In this document: piece after piece, positions 8,218 to 16,709 of the stretch | Layout: each line of letters opens with the position of its first letter | Numbering within the stretch: the first letter of the stretch is position 1 | DNA from: Bacteroidota bacterium | GTDB taxonomy: Bacteria > Bacteroidota > Bacteroidia > Flavobacteriales > Flavobacteriaceae | Direction of reading: 5' to 3' | NCBI GenBank assembly: GCA_027593245.1 | Contig: JAQCJC010000006.1 | Span: 1-47,599 of the forward strand | DNA length: 47,599 nucleotides | Notes under the pieces: generated by a model | What the model saw: only the letters and a program-made list of their open reading frames with translations | Databases searched by the model: none | Told to the model about the DNA's origin: nothing | Position numbers and translations under genes: made by a program

Positions 8218-8923
8218 TGTTTAATATATCATCAGCTCTACGTGTGTTAGAGTCAAATTTACCTTTTCGTTTTTGGCGGTATTCCGTAAATAAAATCCGC
8301 ATGTCGTCACTCATTTTGTTTTTGAGTTCAGATACTTCTAAAACATTATAGGAATATAGTCCTTGAATTGGTGCGTCTTTTTCTTTTTGCGTTTTTGTTC
8401 TGTCATCCAAGCGCCCACGTTGATGGCGCTCTTTGTCAATGATGAAAACGTAATCGGATGCTAAATCTGGTTTCAAAATCGCTGAAATTTTTAAATTGGT
8501 ATAGGCGTTTTGTAAAGCTTCTGGAGAACCGAAGGCAAAAGTCCAATACTTTAGAGGTTCAAATGCGCTCAACTCTTTTTTTAAATCTTGGGCTTGGGAT
8601 TTAGCCGATTCTGGTAACAAAACAACGATTTGAAAGCGTTTAAAACCGCGGAATTTATCATAAACCAACTCTTTTAAATTTAGTGCTGGCGTGGCATCTT
8701 GCATTGGATATTCGCCAAGGAACCCTAAAACTGTAAGTTGGTTTTCTAGGGAAATAGACCCTCCTTCACTTGTTTTGAAATTGTGAAGTTCCGGAATGTT
8801 TGTTTTAACAATATCTAAAGCGTTGTAATTATGCTTTGAAGGATATAAAAACAACAAGAAGAGCACTGGCAAAAAAAACAGTACACATAAAACAAGAGGT
8901 TTTTTAATCTTTGAAAACATCAT
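8204..8923 (-). CDS. membrane-anchored protein of SCO1 operon, unknown function
   Basis: A 239-aa protein with a strongly hydrophobic N-terminal anchor (about 9-27), followed by a soluble extracytoplasmic domain. The pattern (LTVLGFLGEYP, FQIVVLLPES, YVFIIDKERHQRGRLDDRT) resembles a thioredoxin-like alpha/beta fold, but the only cysteine is inside the anchor, so it cannot act as a dithiol enzyme. It is the first gene of the SCO1-DUF420 unit and overlaps SCO1 by 14 nt, suggesting a structural or assembly role in the oxidase pathway. I do not recognise a named family. A -7 element (8928-8935) lies so close that the transcript may begin at or within the MM start; either Met could be used. Confidence 0.8.
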   Translation of the reverse strand: MMFSKIKKPLVLCVLFFLPVLFLLFLYPSKHNYNALDIVKTNIPELHNFKTSEGGSISLENQLTVLGFLGEYPMQDATPALNLKELVYDKFRGFKRFQIVVLLPESAKSQAQDLKKELSAFEPLKYWTFAFGSPEALQNAYTNLKISAILKPDLASDYVFIIDKERHQRGRLDDRTKTQKEKDAPIQGLYSYNVLEVSELKNKMSDDMRILFTEYRQKRKGKFDSNTRRADDILNNEIN

Positions 8924-8927
8924 GCTG

Positions 8928-8935
8928 CAAAAATA
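8928..8935 (-). promoter_or_regulatory. -7 element of SCO1-unit promoter
   Basis: On the minus strand 8935 to 8928 reads TATTTTTG, an exact match to the Bacteroidota -7 consensus TAnnTTTG. The predicted transcription start is within a few bases of the ATG at 8923, so the message would be leaderless or nearly so. The element overlaps the end of the upstream terminator hairpin. No clear TTG -33 is seen at the usual spacing. Confidence 0.5.
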
Positions 8936-8966
8936 AAAAAGACGGTCATAAGTAACCGCCTTTTTT
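8935..8966 (-). terminator. intrinsic terminator of the ctaB-coxIV unit
   Basis: On the minus strand AAAAAAGGCGGT pairs with ACCGTCTTTTTT around an 8-nt loop (12 bp including one G-U), ending in six T. It lies 22 nt after the CoxIV-like gene stop and separates the oxidase-subunit unit from the SCO1 unit. Confidence 0.85.
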
Positions 8967-8987
8967 ATTATAATATATTCTTAATAT

Positions 8988-9428
8988 TTAAAAGTCTCTT
9001 TTTACAAATCCGTTAGTGTAAACAGATTCGATGTATCCTCCTTCTTGAAGTAATATAAATACTAGGTAAAAAATGAGAAAAACTGCTGTCCAAACTACTA
9101 GTCTTCTGAGTGATTTTGTCTCATCACGCATGTGCATAAAATCCCAGGTGATGTAATAGGCCTTGACTATTGTTAAAACAATAAATATTAAATTTAGACT
9201 TTTTGTGTAAATGAAAGCCGAAAATAAAATGTTTAGTAGTATTGCACCTAATCCACCTTCAAAAGGGGACATGGATGGTGACATAAGAATTTCTGGTTTA
9301 TAAATTCCTAGAACAACTTCCACAGCAGTAACTATAGTTAGGAATATTAAAACACCCCAGATTTTTTGTGTGTTTGATTTAAATTTTATTAACCCTCTGA
9401 AAATTTCTAATTTATGCGCGTGTGCCAT
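8988..9428 (-). CDS. cytochrome c oxidase subunit IV-like membrane protein
   Basis: A 146-aa protein with a short hydrophilic N-terminus (MAHAHKLEIFRGLIKFKSNTQK) and three or four membrane helices, including VVWTAVFLIFYLVFILLQEGGYI. The KAYYITWDFMHMRDETKSLRR segment is typical of the prokaryotic COX4_pro family (CtaF/CyoD-like). It is a small accessory subunit of a haem-copper oxidase and follows the CoxIII gene by 18 nt. Subunits I and II are not in this window and must be encoded elsewhere. Confidence 0.85.
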   Translation of the reverse strand: MAHAHKLEIFRGLIKFKSNTQKIWGVLIFLTIVTAVEVVLGIYKPEILMSPSMSPFEGGLGAILLNILFSAFIYTKSLNLIFIVLTIVKAYYITWDFMHMRDETKSLRRLVVWTAVFLIFYLVFILLQEGGYIESVYTNGFVKRDF

Positions 9429-9446
9429 TTTAAAAATATTATATGA

Positions 9447-10448
9447 TTATACAAGGTAAAAGAAAGTGAATACAAAGACCCATACTAAATCGACAAAGTG
9501 CCAGTATAGACCTACTTTTTCTACCATTTCGTAGTTCTTTCTGCGTTCATAGGTCCCTATAATAACATTAAAGAAAATAATGATATTGATTACAACGCCT
9601 GAGAAAACGTGAAATCCGTGAAACCCAGTAATAAAGAAGAAAAAGTCTGCGAATAATGGTGCACCATATTCGTTGACCTCAAGATTGGCGCCCTTAACAT
9701 AGCGCATGCCGTTGTTTTTTACTTGGGCTAAAGAAGCAGCTCTTGAAAGAACCGTTTTCTCGCCTTCTTCGTTGATGGTTTGAGTTCGCACTAAAATATT
9801 TGGATGTGTCTCTAGTCCGTGGTACACATCGTTTATTGTAAATGCAGGTAAGCTATTTTCGCCAACGAACCATATTCCATTTTTGCTTTGATGTTGAGTG
9901 CGCTCCGAATGAGCCGCCGTGGTAAATTCTTCAACAGCCACTCTTTTAAAAACTTCTTCACCATCAATGGTTTTGTATTCACCAAACTGCAAAACATTAC
10001 CCCCTTTTGTCTGAACAGCACCATAATCCCCTTGAATGAATGTTGCCCATTCCCATGCTTGAGACCCTACAAAAATAACCCCTCCAATGATGGTAAAAAA
10101 CATATACCAAATAACTTTGGTTTTCTTCATTTGATGGCCGGCATCTACAGCAAGAACCATAGTCACTGAAGACATTATTAAAACAAAAGTCATAAATGCG
10201 ACGTAAATCATAGGAAGTTCTTGGCCATGTAAAAAAGGTACGTGTGTAAAAACTTCATCGGCGATTGGCCAATAGTCTATATATTTAAATCGAGAAAAGC
10301 CATAAGCAGCCAAAAAGCCGGAAAATGTTAAAGCATCCGAAACAATGAAGAACCACATCATCATTTTTCCATAACTTGCTTTTAGTGGCTGATTGCCACC
10401 GCCCCAAGTTTTTCCTTCTGTTCCTATGCTAACTACTGTAGAATCCAT
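9447..10448 (-). CDS. cytochrome c oxidase subunit III
   Basis: A 333-aa haem-copper oxidase subunit III. Recognisable parts are the N-terminal GKMMMWFFIVSDALTFSGFLAAYG and the C-terminal ADFFFFITGFHGFHVFSGVVINI and GLYWHFVDLVWVFVFTFFYLV helices. A hydrophilic insertion of about 130 residues lies between the middle helices, making it longer than the classical ~260 aa; I believe such insertions are common in flavobacterial versions. The frame is open to 10478, but ATG at 10446-10448 (MDSTVVSIGTEGKTW) matches the usual start of relatives. It follows the shorter CoxIII-type gene. Confidence 0.92.
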   Translation of the reverse strand: MDSTVVSIGTEGKTWGGGNQPLKASYGKMMMWFFIVSDALTFSGFLAAYGFSRFKYIDYWPIADEVFTHVPFLHGQELPMIYVAFMTFVLIMSSVTMVLAVDAGHQMKKTKVIWYMFFTIIGGVIFVGSQAWEWATFIQGDYGAVQTKGGNVLQFGEYKTIDGEEVFKRVAVEEFTTAAHSERTQHQSKNGIWFVGENSLPAFTINDVYHGLETHPNILVRTQTINEEGEKTVLSRAASLAQVKNNGMRYVKGANLEVNEYGAPLFADFFFFITGFHGFHVFSGVVINIIIFFNVIIGTYERRKNYEMVEKVGLYWHFVDLVWVFVFTFFYLV

Positions 10449-10484
10449 AGATGAAATATTGTTTTTTGAATTGTGCAAAAATAA

Positions 10485-11075
10485 TCAATTTATTTTGTTA
10501 AAGAAATATAAAAAGAAAAAGAGATAAAGCCATAAAATATCAACAAAGTGCCAAAACGTTACGGCCAAATCAAAGCCTAATTTATTAGTGGGCGAATATT
10601 TCTTTTTCAAGTGGTTAATCGTTACTACGCTAAGGCAAATTAAACCGGCAACAACATGTAAAATATGCACAACAGCTATCACGTAAATATAAGACATAGT
10701 GATATTGCTTGTGGGGCCTGTAAAATTAAATCCAGACGCAATAATTTCATTGAAACCAGAAAATTGGGTGTAAATAAAACCAAGCCCTAAAATAAAAGCC
10801 CCTAAGAGTAGTGAAAGACTCAACTGATTTTGTTTTTTTTGAAGGGCTTTTTTTGAGAAATATAAAACAATGCTGCTCATTATAATAAGCACAGTACTGG
10901 CGGTAAATGCTTGAGGTAAATCAAAGTTAGAAAGCCAATCCTCTCGTGTGCTGCTCACTATAAATGCACTTGTGAGCCCTCCAAATGACATCACTAGGGA
11001 TATAATGCCAAACCAAAGCATCATTTTTTTTGCTCTTACATTCTTTTCTTGTGGTGTTCCTTGAGTTAAATCCAT
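10485..11075 (-). CDS. cytochrome c oxidase subunit III-type protein (short form)
   Basis: A 196-aa membrane protein with about five helices. Diagnostic subunit III segments are KMMLWFGIISLVMSFGGLTSAFIVS near the N-terminus and AVVHILHVVAGLICL plus VTFWHFVDILWLYLFFFLYF at the C-terminus. The upstream extension to 11102 overlaps ctaB; the ATG at 11073-11075 (MDLTQGTPQEKN) lies 4 nt after ctaB and is preferred. Two subunit III-type genes in tandem suggest that both belong to one caa3/aa3-like oxidase. A specific role for this short form is not evident. Confidence 0.9.
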   Translation of the reverse strand: MDLTQGTPQEKNVRAKKMMLWFGIISLVMSFGGLTSAFIVSSTREDWLSNFDLPQAFTASTVLIIMSSIVLYFSKKALQKKQNQLSLSLLLGAFILGLGFIYTQFSGFNEIIASGFNFTGPTSNITMSYIYVIAVVHILHVVAGLICLSVVTINHLKKKYSPTNKLGFDLAVTFWHFVDILWLYLFFFLYFFNKIN

Positions 11076-11079
11076 AATA

Positions 11080-11973
11080 CTATATAAATTTATCCAACAC
11101 ATAAATAAATTGCAAGCTTGTGATGTATAAAATACTCACAAACATCAATTTACGCGCGGATTGATCCGTTTGTTGTTGAAAAAGTTTGAAGCCATAAAAT
11201 AAAAACCCAAGCCCAATGACGGCAATAAGTACAGCTCCCAATAGCGAAAGTTGAAGATTACCAGTAACCCCAAATGCTGGGACTAGTGAAATAAGAACGG
11301 TCCAAGCTATATAAACTATAACCTGTAATACAGTCCCTTTATCTTTAGCTCCAGTAGGGAGCATTAAAAATCCTGCTTTCTTGTAATCGCTATCTAAAAA
11401 CCATGCAATTGCCCAAAAATGAGGAAATTGCCAGAAAAATTGAATCAAAAAAAGAGTCCCGGGTTCTATATCAAATTTTCCTGTAAAAGCAACCCAGCCC
11501 AACATAAAAGGAATTGCTCCGGGGATTGCGCCAGCAAAAACCGACAGTGGAGTTTTTTGTTTAAGAGGAGTGTACACACTGGTATATAAAAAAATTGAGA
11601 CAGCAGCAAACATCGCTGTTCTTGGGTTAATAACGTACAAAACCGATAACCCTAAAATTGTAAGTACAAGACCTAAGATAAAAGCATTGGTTACAGACAT
11701 TCTCCCCGAAGGTATAGGCCTATTTTCTGTACGAATCATAAGCGCATCTAGGTCACGTTCAATAATCTGGTTAAAAACATTTGATGCCCCAACCATACAA
11801 TAACCGCCAACGGCGAGTAGGCCCAAAACTGAAAAACGTACCTCCTCAGCAGCTAATAAATATCCCGCAATTGAAGAGAAAACAACACTTAAAGATAAGC
11901 CCATTTTAGTAACGGCCTTAAAATCCTGAAAGCGTGTAGCAACATTTAAGGATGAAACAGCTTGTTGGGTCAT
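11080..11973 (-). CDS. ctaB: protohaem IX farnesyltransferase (haem O synthase)
   Basis: A 297-aa UbiA-superfamily prenyltransferase that farnesylates haem B to haem O for the oxidase. The prenyl-diphosphate-binding motif is clear in NVFNQIIERDLDALMIRTENRPIPSGRMS (NxxxD...D), and the second acidic site is in FLDSDYKKAGF. About eight or nine membrane helices are expected. The longest frame begins at a TTG at 12003, but that TTG lies inside a perfect -7 promoter element (12001-12008) and so cannot be translated from this promoter. The ATG at 11971-11973 (MTQQAVSS) is chosen. First gene of the oxidase unit. Confidence 0.93.
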   Translation of the reverse strand: MTQQAVSSLNVATRFQDFKAVTKMGLSLSVVFSSIAGYLLAAEEVRFSVLGLLAVGGYCMVGASNVFNQIIERDLDALMIRTENRPIPSGRMSVTNAFILGLVLTILGLSVLYVINPRTAMFAAVSIFLYTSVYTPLKQKTPLSVFAGAIPGAIPFMLGWVAFTGKFDIEPGTLFLIQFFWQFPHFWAIAWFLDSDYKKAGFLMLPTGAKDKGTVLQVIVYIAWTVLISLVPAFGVTGNLQLSLLGAVLIAVIGLGFLFYGFKLFQQQTDQSARKLMFVSILYITSLQFIYVLDKFI

Positions 11974-12000
11974 ATAATAGGGTGCTTGGGATTTGCGCTG

Positions 12001-12031
12001 CAAAGATAATCCTTAATTGCATCTAAATCAA
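12001..12031 (-). promoter_or_regulatory. promoter of ctaB-cox unit
   Basis: Minus strand: TTG (12031-12029), a 20-nt spacer, then TATCTTTG (12008-12001). This fits the Bacteroidota sigma-ABfr consensus TTG-N19-23-TAnnTTTG exactly. The predicted start of transcription is near 11994, leaving about 20 nt before the ATG at 11973. Confidence 0.75.
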
Positions 12032-12071
12032 TATATTTTGGAAAGAAATACGGAGTAAAAAAATTAAGGAA

Positions 12072-14690
12072 TCACAAGATGAAGCGGTAAGTTGCTTTGA
12101 TCAAAAATATATTTTGCGGGTGTTGATCCAAAATCTCTGTTTGAAATCCATCAATAAGACCTTCTGCAGTAGAAATATTAGCTCTTGTCCCCTGAGACCA
12201 AACCAAAAATAGCTCTGAGCCAGGAATATATTCCCAACGCAACACCAAATTAGAATTGAACTGAACAAATGAAAAATCAGGGTTATTAAAATTGTAATCC
12301 GTCAGGCCATCAACATCGTCATCAACTTGATATATGTCATCAATTAAATCGATTTGTGAGGTATTGTAAGCATAGAACCGGTCGTTCAGGCGATTGGCTG
12401 TTGCGTCAGTTACATACTTAAAGTCTTTAAACTGGCCCTTTGAAATAAATGGCTGGGCATAGTATTGTATAGTTAAGTTTGGGTTGATTGTATAATTTAA
12501 ACGAAAGGAAGCACTTAGTGCTTGATTGTCTATAGTACCTAAAATATAGCGCTTTGAATTATTGTAATCTACTTGAGTTACATACTGCGTCTTGTTCGGA
12601 CGTGTTTCAAATTCTGGTGAAATTGAAATATTCAACGCTTTGATGGGTTGATAATTTAAGTCTAATTCAAACTTAAGAAATGAAAAATTGTCCTCTTCGG
12701 CTTGAGAGTGAATGGCTCCCACACGAGCATTAAACTTCTTTCTGTCGTCGGAATTTATGAACAAAAACTTAAAATTTTCTTTCGAGAAACGCCATCTAGG
12801 CCCTCCTCTCAAGGCCGTGTTTTGATAAATTTTAGGTTTGTGTGTTAGCCCTATACTCATTCTCCAATTGTTCAAAAACCCTAATCGCGATCGAAAATCA
12901 TATTGGGTTCTGTTGTGATTTCCCTCAAAATCATAAGAAGTGAATTGTTTAAATGTCAAAGTAACATCTCTAAAAATAGAGACTGGTTTTGCTGTGTTGT
13001 AACTCAAATCAAAAAATTGAAACTTTTGATCGGCACGACGTAAAAAACCAATATCGTTGAGCTCGAGCTCCGGAGAGGCCCAATTAAATCCCGCTTTAAA
13101 ATTCCAATTTATACCACCAACTCTACCAACTTCAAAAAGCCCACCAGTCCCTGTAAGTGAAGTTCTATTTGGATCCACTTCTATATGAGAGGCGTCAACT
13201 CTATTAAAAAGGTGGGTGATATTTTCTTGTGTGGACTTTATGGCCTCTGGGCTTCCTTCCACACGGCTTAGCACAAAATTAGTCAGTATATAGTAGTCCC
13301 GATTTTTCCATTGGTGTTTAAAATCGATCCCCCCAGAATAGGCTGCTTTCCTAAGTTCGGATGTTGCTTCGGAAATAGAACGATTAGTTGCCGTTAACAT
13401 ACCGCCCAAAAAGGTATTTCGATCGTTCATGTCTTTTTGGACTCTTCCTACAAAATAATTTGTAAAAGGCTCTGCCTCAGCTTTTACCACTGTCCCATCA
13501 TTGTTGATTTCAACATATTCTTTAGCGGTCATACTTTCTAAAACTCCGATTGACCATCCATTTTTTGTTTTACCGCTAAATTTGGCCGCTCCTAATATAG
13601 TCGTGTTTTGTGGCCAATTTGTGTACGCAACATCATCTACAGATGGATATACTTGAGGGCTTCTCCCTATACGTCGGGAAAAAAACAGATTGTTCCGGTT
13701 TCCTGCAAAACGATAATCAAAAATGTTTTTGTTTTCTACAAAAAATGGTCTTTGTTCACGGTTAAAAATCTCAAAGCCATCTAGAGCAATAGCAGCGGGA
13801 TCTGCCTCAACTTGTCCAAAGTCTGGATTGACCGTAAGATCTAAAGTCAAATCATTGGTTACTCCAATCTTTGCGTCCAAACCGGCATTGATTTTAGAAT
13901 CCCGCCCATCGCGATATGGGTTTCCAGTCTCTGCTTTGTAAGACTCCAACTGAGCAACAGTGAAAGGTTGAATTTCTAACTGCTTTTGGGGCCTTATATT
14001 TTTGATTCCCCTAAGTTCTCCTGCTTCGCTAACCCAGCCTGCAGAGCCTACTGGTATTCGATCCCATGCGGATAATTCATTTGCTCTAAATAAATTACGG
14101 GCTACATTTAGACCCCAAACTTGTTCATCCGCGTTGCCAAAACGCAATTGACTTAAAGGGATTTTCATTTCAGCAGACCATCCCTCTGAAATAATTTGTG
14201 CTTTTGTAGTCCAAATTGGGTTCCAGCTATCGTCAATATCGCTCCCGTTTTCGGTAATAAGTTCATCTCCACGAGCACCTGCAGCAGTGACTGTAAATAG
14301 AAATGCAGTACGGAGGTCATGATAACTATCAATGAGAACATTCATTCTATCGCCCTCAAAGCCGTCACGCCTCGAAAGACGATTGGTTATTGTTTCAGGT
14401 GCAGAATCCAAAGCCAAAAGCCCTATGTATAAATGCTTTTGGTCGTGTAAAATTTTAAATTTAGTTTGTTCACTTGGCGCAGTATTTTCGTCAGGAAACA
14501 CTTCAATAAAATCTGAACCCCAATCAACGTTGCTCCAAATAGAGTCGTCAAGTAAACCATCTATTTTAGGCGCTTTTTCCGAGCTTATTTCTACAGTAAA
14601 ATATTGGTTTGGAACTGTTGTTTGTGCTGTTACCCATATTGGCAAGAATAAGGAAAATCGTATAAAGCATTTAAATCTTAGCCTTTTCAT
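12072..14690 (-). CDS. DUF5916 outer-membrane protein with CBM9-like domain
   Basis: An 872-aa secreted protein. After a signal peptide ending near WVTAQ, an N-terminal carbohydrate-binding family 9-like domain (about 45-240) begins with the typical KIDGLLDDSIWSNVDW and contains HLYIGLLALDS and WSAEMKIPLSQLRFG. The rest matches DUF5916: DLTLDLTVNPDFGQVEADPAAI, NREQRPFFVENKNIFDY and many alternating beta-strands ending in an aromatic (ATYRFIL), as in outer-membrane barrels. The function of the family is not established; binding or transport of a glycan is a guess. The frame is open to 14783, but ATG at 14688-14690 starts the signal peptide. It stands alone, divergent from rplM. Confidence 0.88.
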   Translation of the reverse strand: MKRLRFKCFIRFSLFLPIWVTAQTTVPNQYFTVEISSEKAPKIDGLLDDSIWSNVDWGSDFIEVFPDENTAPSEQTKFKILHDQKHLYIGLLALDSAPETITNRLSRRDGFEGDRMNVLIDSYHDLRTAFLFTVTAAGARGDELITENGSDIDDSWNPIWTTKAQIISEGWSAEMKIPLSQLRFGNADEQVWGLNVARNLFRANELSAWDRIPVGSAGWVSEAGELRGIKNIRPQKQLEIQPFTVAQLESYKAETGNPYRDGRDSKINAGLDAKIGVTNDLTLDLTVNPDFGQVEADPAAIALDGFEIFNREQRPFFVENKNIFDYRFAGNRNNLFFSRRIGRSPQVYPSVDDVAYTNWPQNTTILGAAKFSGKTKNGWSIGVLESMTAKEYVEINNDGTVVKAEAEPFTNYFVGRVQKDMNDRNTFLGGMLTATNRSISEATSELRKAAYSGGIDFKHQWKNRDYYILTNFVLSRVEGSPEAIKSTQENITHLFNRVDASHIEVDPNRTSLTGTGGLFEVGRVGGINWNFKAGFNWASPELELNDIGFLRRADQKFQFFDLSYNTAKPVSIFRDVTLTFKQFTSYDFEGNHNRTQYDFRSRLGFLNNWRMSIGLTHKPKIYQNTALRGGPRWRFSKENFKFLFINSDDRKKFNARVGAIHSQAEEDNFSFLKFELDLNYQPIKALNISISPEFETRPNKTQYVTQVDYNNSKRYILGTIDNQALSASFRLNYTINPNLTIQYYAQPFISKGQFKDFKYVTDATANRLNDRFYAYNTSQIDLIDDIYQVDDDVDGLTDYNFNNPDFSFVQFNSNLVLRWEYIPGSELFLVWSQGTRANISTAEGLIDGFQTEILDQHPQNIFLIKATYRFIL

Positions 14691-14713
14691 AGAGTTTAGA
14701 GCAGGTTCATGTG

Positions 14714-14743
14714 TAAATATATGGTGTAAATGTACAATCACAA
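14714..14743 (-). promoter_or_regulatory. probable promoter of DUF5916 gene
   Basis: Minus strand: TTG (14743-14741), 19-nt spacer, TATATTTA (14721-14714). The last base of the -7 element differs from the consensus TAnnTTTG. It lies 24 nt before the chosen ATG and inside the rejected upstream extension of the frame. Confidence 0.4.
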
Positions 14744-14844
14744 TAAAGATATCCGCTTGAATTTTGAAAAATTTAACATTCAAATTATGTGGTCTTTCCT
14801 GAAAACTCTTTTGAATTATTGTAAAAAATAAGCAGCAGAAGATT

Positions 14845-14875
14845 TTGTTAATAACAATTTATAATTGTAGATTTG
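14845..14875 (+). promoter_or_regulatory. promoter of rplM-rpsI
   Basis: TTG (14845-14847), a 20-nt spacer and TAGATTTG (14868-14875) match the Bacteroidota consensus exactly. The predicted start is near 14882, giving an untranslated leader of about 40 nt before the GTG start of rplM. Confidence 0.75.
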
Positions 14876-14922
14876 CAAACTCTTTTTTTAGGATGAATGT
14901 ATAATTTGAAAAATATTTTAAC

Positions 14923-15378
14923 GTGGATACCCTAAGTTATAAAACAATTTCAGCAAATAAAGCCACTGTCGATAAGCAGTGGGTTCTTATAGATGCAGAA
15001 GGACAAACCCTTGGGCGTTTGGCTTCTAAAGTAGCAATTCTTTTAAGAGGAAAGCACAAGCCAAACTTTACACCTCATGTTGATTGTGGTGATAACGTGA
15101 TTGTTATCAATTCTGAAAAAATCAACTTATCAGGAAACAAGTGGAATGACAAATCTTACATCCGCCATACAGGATATCCTGGTGGGCAACGATCTTTAAC
15201 AGCAACAGAGATGTTTGCTAAAGATCCTGCGCGCTTAGTTGAAAAATCAGTCAAAGGAATGTTGCCCAAAAACAAATTAGGAGCGGCATTGTTTCGCAAC
15301 TTGGACGTTGTAGTAGGCGCTGCGCACAAACATGAAGCGCAACAACCAAAAACAATTAATTTAAACGAAGTTATCTAA
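14923..15378 (+). CDS. rplM: 50S ribosomal protein L13
   Basis: A 151-aa L13, an early-assembling large-subunit protein. Signature segments: [38 protein letters not shown] near the N-terminus and [31 protein letters not shown] near the C-terminus. The start is GTG (14923-14925): no ATG lies at a sensible position, and the residues after it ([15 protein letters not shown]) resemble those of other flavobacterial L13 proteins. Its stop overlaps the rpsI ATG (TAATG), the usual coupled rplM-rpsI pair. Confidence 0.97.
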   Translation: MDTLSYKTISANKATVDKQWVLIDAEGQTLGRLASKVAILLRGKHKPNFTPHVDCGDNVIVINSEKINLSGNKWNDKSYIRHTGYPGGQRSLTATEMFAKDPARLVEKSVKGMLPKNKLGAALFRNLDVVVGAAHKHEAQQPKTINLNEVI

Positions 15379-15764
15379 TGGAAGTTATTCACAAAATTGG
15401 TCGAAGAAAAACAGCTGTAGCGCGGGTTTATGTTTCTGAAGGAAAAGGAAACATTACTGTAAATAGTAAAGACATTAAAGACTATTTCCCAACAGCAACT
15501 CTTCAATATAAAGTTAATCAGCCATTGGCACTCACTGACAACGAAGGCAACTTTGATGTCAAAGTTAATGTTCATGGTGGAGGTTCGACAGGACAAGCGG
15601 AAGCTGTTCGTTTAGCCTTATCTCGTGCTATGTGCGAACTAAATGAAGAAAACAGAAGTGTTCTGAAACCAGAAGGCTTACTTACTAGAGACCCAAGAAT
15701 GGTTGAGCGTAAGAAATTTGGACAGAAAAAAGCGCGTAAGAAATTTCAATTTTCTAAGCGTTAA
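15378..15764 (+). CDS. rpsI: 30S ribosomal protein S9
   Basis: A 128-aa S9 with the conserved [19 protein letters not shown]-terminal block, [22 protein letters not shown] in the middle and the basic tail [17 protein letters not shown] that reaches the decoding-site tRNA. Length is normal. The ATG overlaps the rplM stop by one base, so the two genes are translationally coupled. A 135-nt gap with strong hairpins separates it from rpsB. Confidence 0.98.
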   Translation: MEVIHKIGRRKTAVARVYVSEGKGNITVNSKDIKDYFPTATLQYKVNQPLALTDNEGNFDVKVNVHGGGSTGQAEAVRLALSRAMCELNEENRSVLKPEGLLTRDPRMVERKKFGQKKARKKFQFSKR

Positions 15765-15792
15765 TATATATTTTATAACCCAGTTATTGTTG

Positions 15793-15864
15793 TCCATGAC
15801 AGGCTAACTGTCAGGATTTAGTTTAGCATCTAAATGTATAAGGCCTAGTTTTAGCCACTTGTAC
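15793..15864 (+). ncRNA. candidate structured leader of rpsB (three tandem hairpins)
   Basis: Three adjacent stem-loops tile this stretch upstream of rpsB. Hairpin 1: TCC-A-TGACAG (15793-15802) pairs with CTGTCA-GGA (15808-15816) around loop GCTAA with one bulged A. Hairpin 2: ATTTAG (15816-15821) with CTAAAT (15830-15835). Hairpin 3: GTATAA plus GGC-C-TA (15836-15847) with TAGCC-AC-TTGTAC (15852-15864), tetraloop GTTT. No T-tract follows, so these are not ordinary terminators, and no TAnnTTTG lies between rpsI and rpsB. An autoregulatory leader bound by S2, or an RNA-processing site, is inferred. Confidence 0.45.
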
Positions 15865-15899
15865 ATTGCTAATTCAACAGAACGTAAACTAACACAAAA

Positions 15900-16682
15900 A
15901 TGGCACAAGTAGAAGTTAAAGACTTACTCGACAACGGTGTACACTTCGGACACCTCACAAGAAAATGGGATCCAAATATGGCTCCTTTTATTTACATGGA
16001 GCGCAATGGTATTCATATCATCAACCTCTATAAAACCGCTGCAAAACTAGAAGAGGCTACAAAAGCTCTTTCTAAAATAGCGGCCTCCGGACGAAAAATT
16101 CTTTTCGTAGCTACAAAAAAACAAGCAAAAGATATTGTCGCTGAAAAAGCAGCAAACGTTAATATGCCTTACATCACCGAGCGATGGCCAGGCGGGATGC
16201 TTACAAATTTTGTAACGATCCGTAAAGCCGTGAAGAAAATGGCGGCAATTGACGGCATGAAAAAAGATGGCACATTCAATACGCTTTCAAAAAAGGAGCG
16301 CCTTCAGGTTGATCGTCTGCGTGCTAAGTTAGAAAAGAACTTAGGATCTATTTCTGATATGACACGTCTACCAGGTGCTTTATTTGTTGTAGATATTAAA
16401 AGAGAACACATCGCGATTAAAGAAGCTCAGAAACTAAATATTCCAATTTTTGCAATGGTAGACACAAACTCAGACCCGAGACAGGTTGATTTTGTTATTC
16501 CAGCAAATGATGATGCTTCAAAGTCAATCAACAAAATATTGTCCACTGTTACAGATGGTATTGCAGAAGGGCTTGAAGATAGAAAAGCAGAAAAAGAAGG
16601 TAAGACTCAAGAGTCTAAAGAAACTGTTGCAAAAGCAGTTGCTGCTCCAGCTGTTGAAGCTACCAAACAAGAAGAGGAATAA
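15900..16682 (+). CDS. rpsB: 30S ribosomal protein S2
   Basis: A 260-aa S2. Signature regions are LLDNGVHFGHLTRKWDPNMAPFIYMERNGIHIINL, the KILFVATKKQAKDIV block, ERWPGGMLTNFVTI and PIFAMVDTNSDPRQVDFVIPANDDA. The C-terminal ~35 residues (EDRKAEKEGKTQESKETVAKAV and onward) are a low-complexity charged/alanine extension. S2 is a late-assembling small-subunit protein that helps recruit S1. It stands upstream of tsf as in most bacteria, preceded by the structured gap described separately. Confidence 0.98.
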   Translation: MAQVEVKDLLDNGVHFGHLTRKWDPNMAPFIYMERNGIHIINLYKTAAKLEEATKALSKIAASGRKILFVATKKQAKDIVAEKAANVNMPYITERWPGGMLTNFVTIRKAVKKMAAIDGMKKDGTFNTLSKKERLQVDRLRAKLEKNLGSISDMTRLPGALFVVDIKREHIAIKEAQKLNIPIFAMVDTNSDPRQVDFVIPANDDASKSINKILSTVTDGIAEGLEDRKAEKEGKTQESKETVAKAVAAPAVEATKQEEE

Positions 16683-16709
16683 AATTTTTTAAATAAATTC
16701 AAAACAACT

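Noticed and set aside
14691-14783. N-terminal extension of the DUF5916 gene
   Set aside because: It precedes a proper signal peptide and covers the likely promoter.
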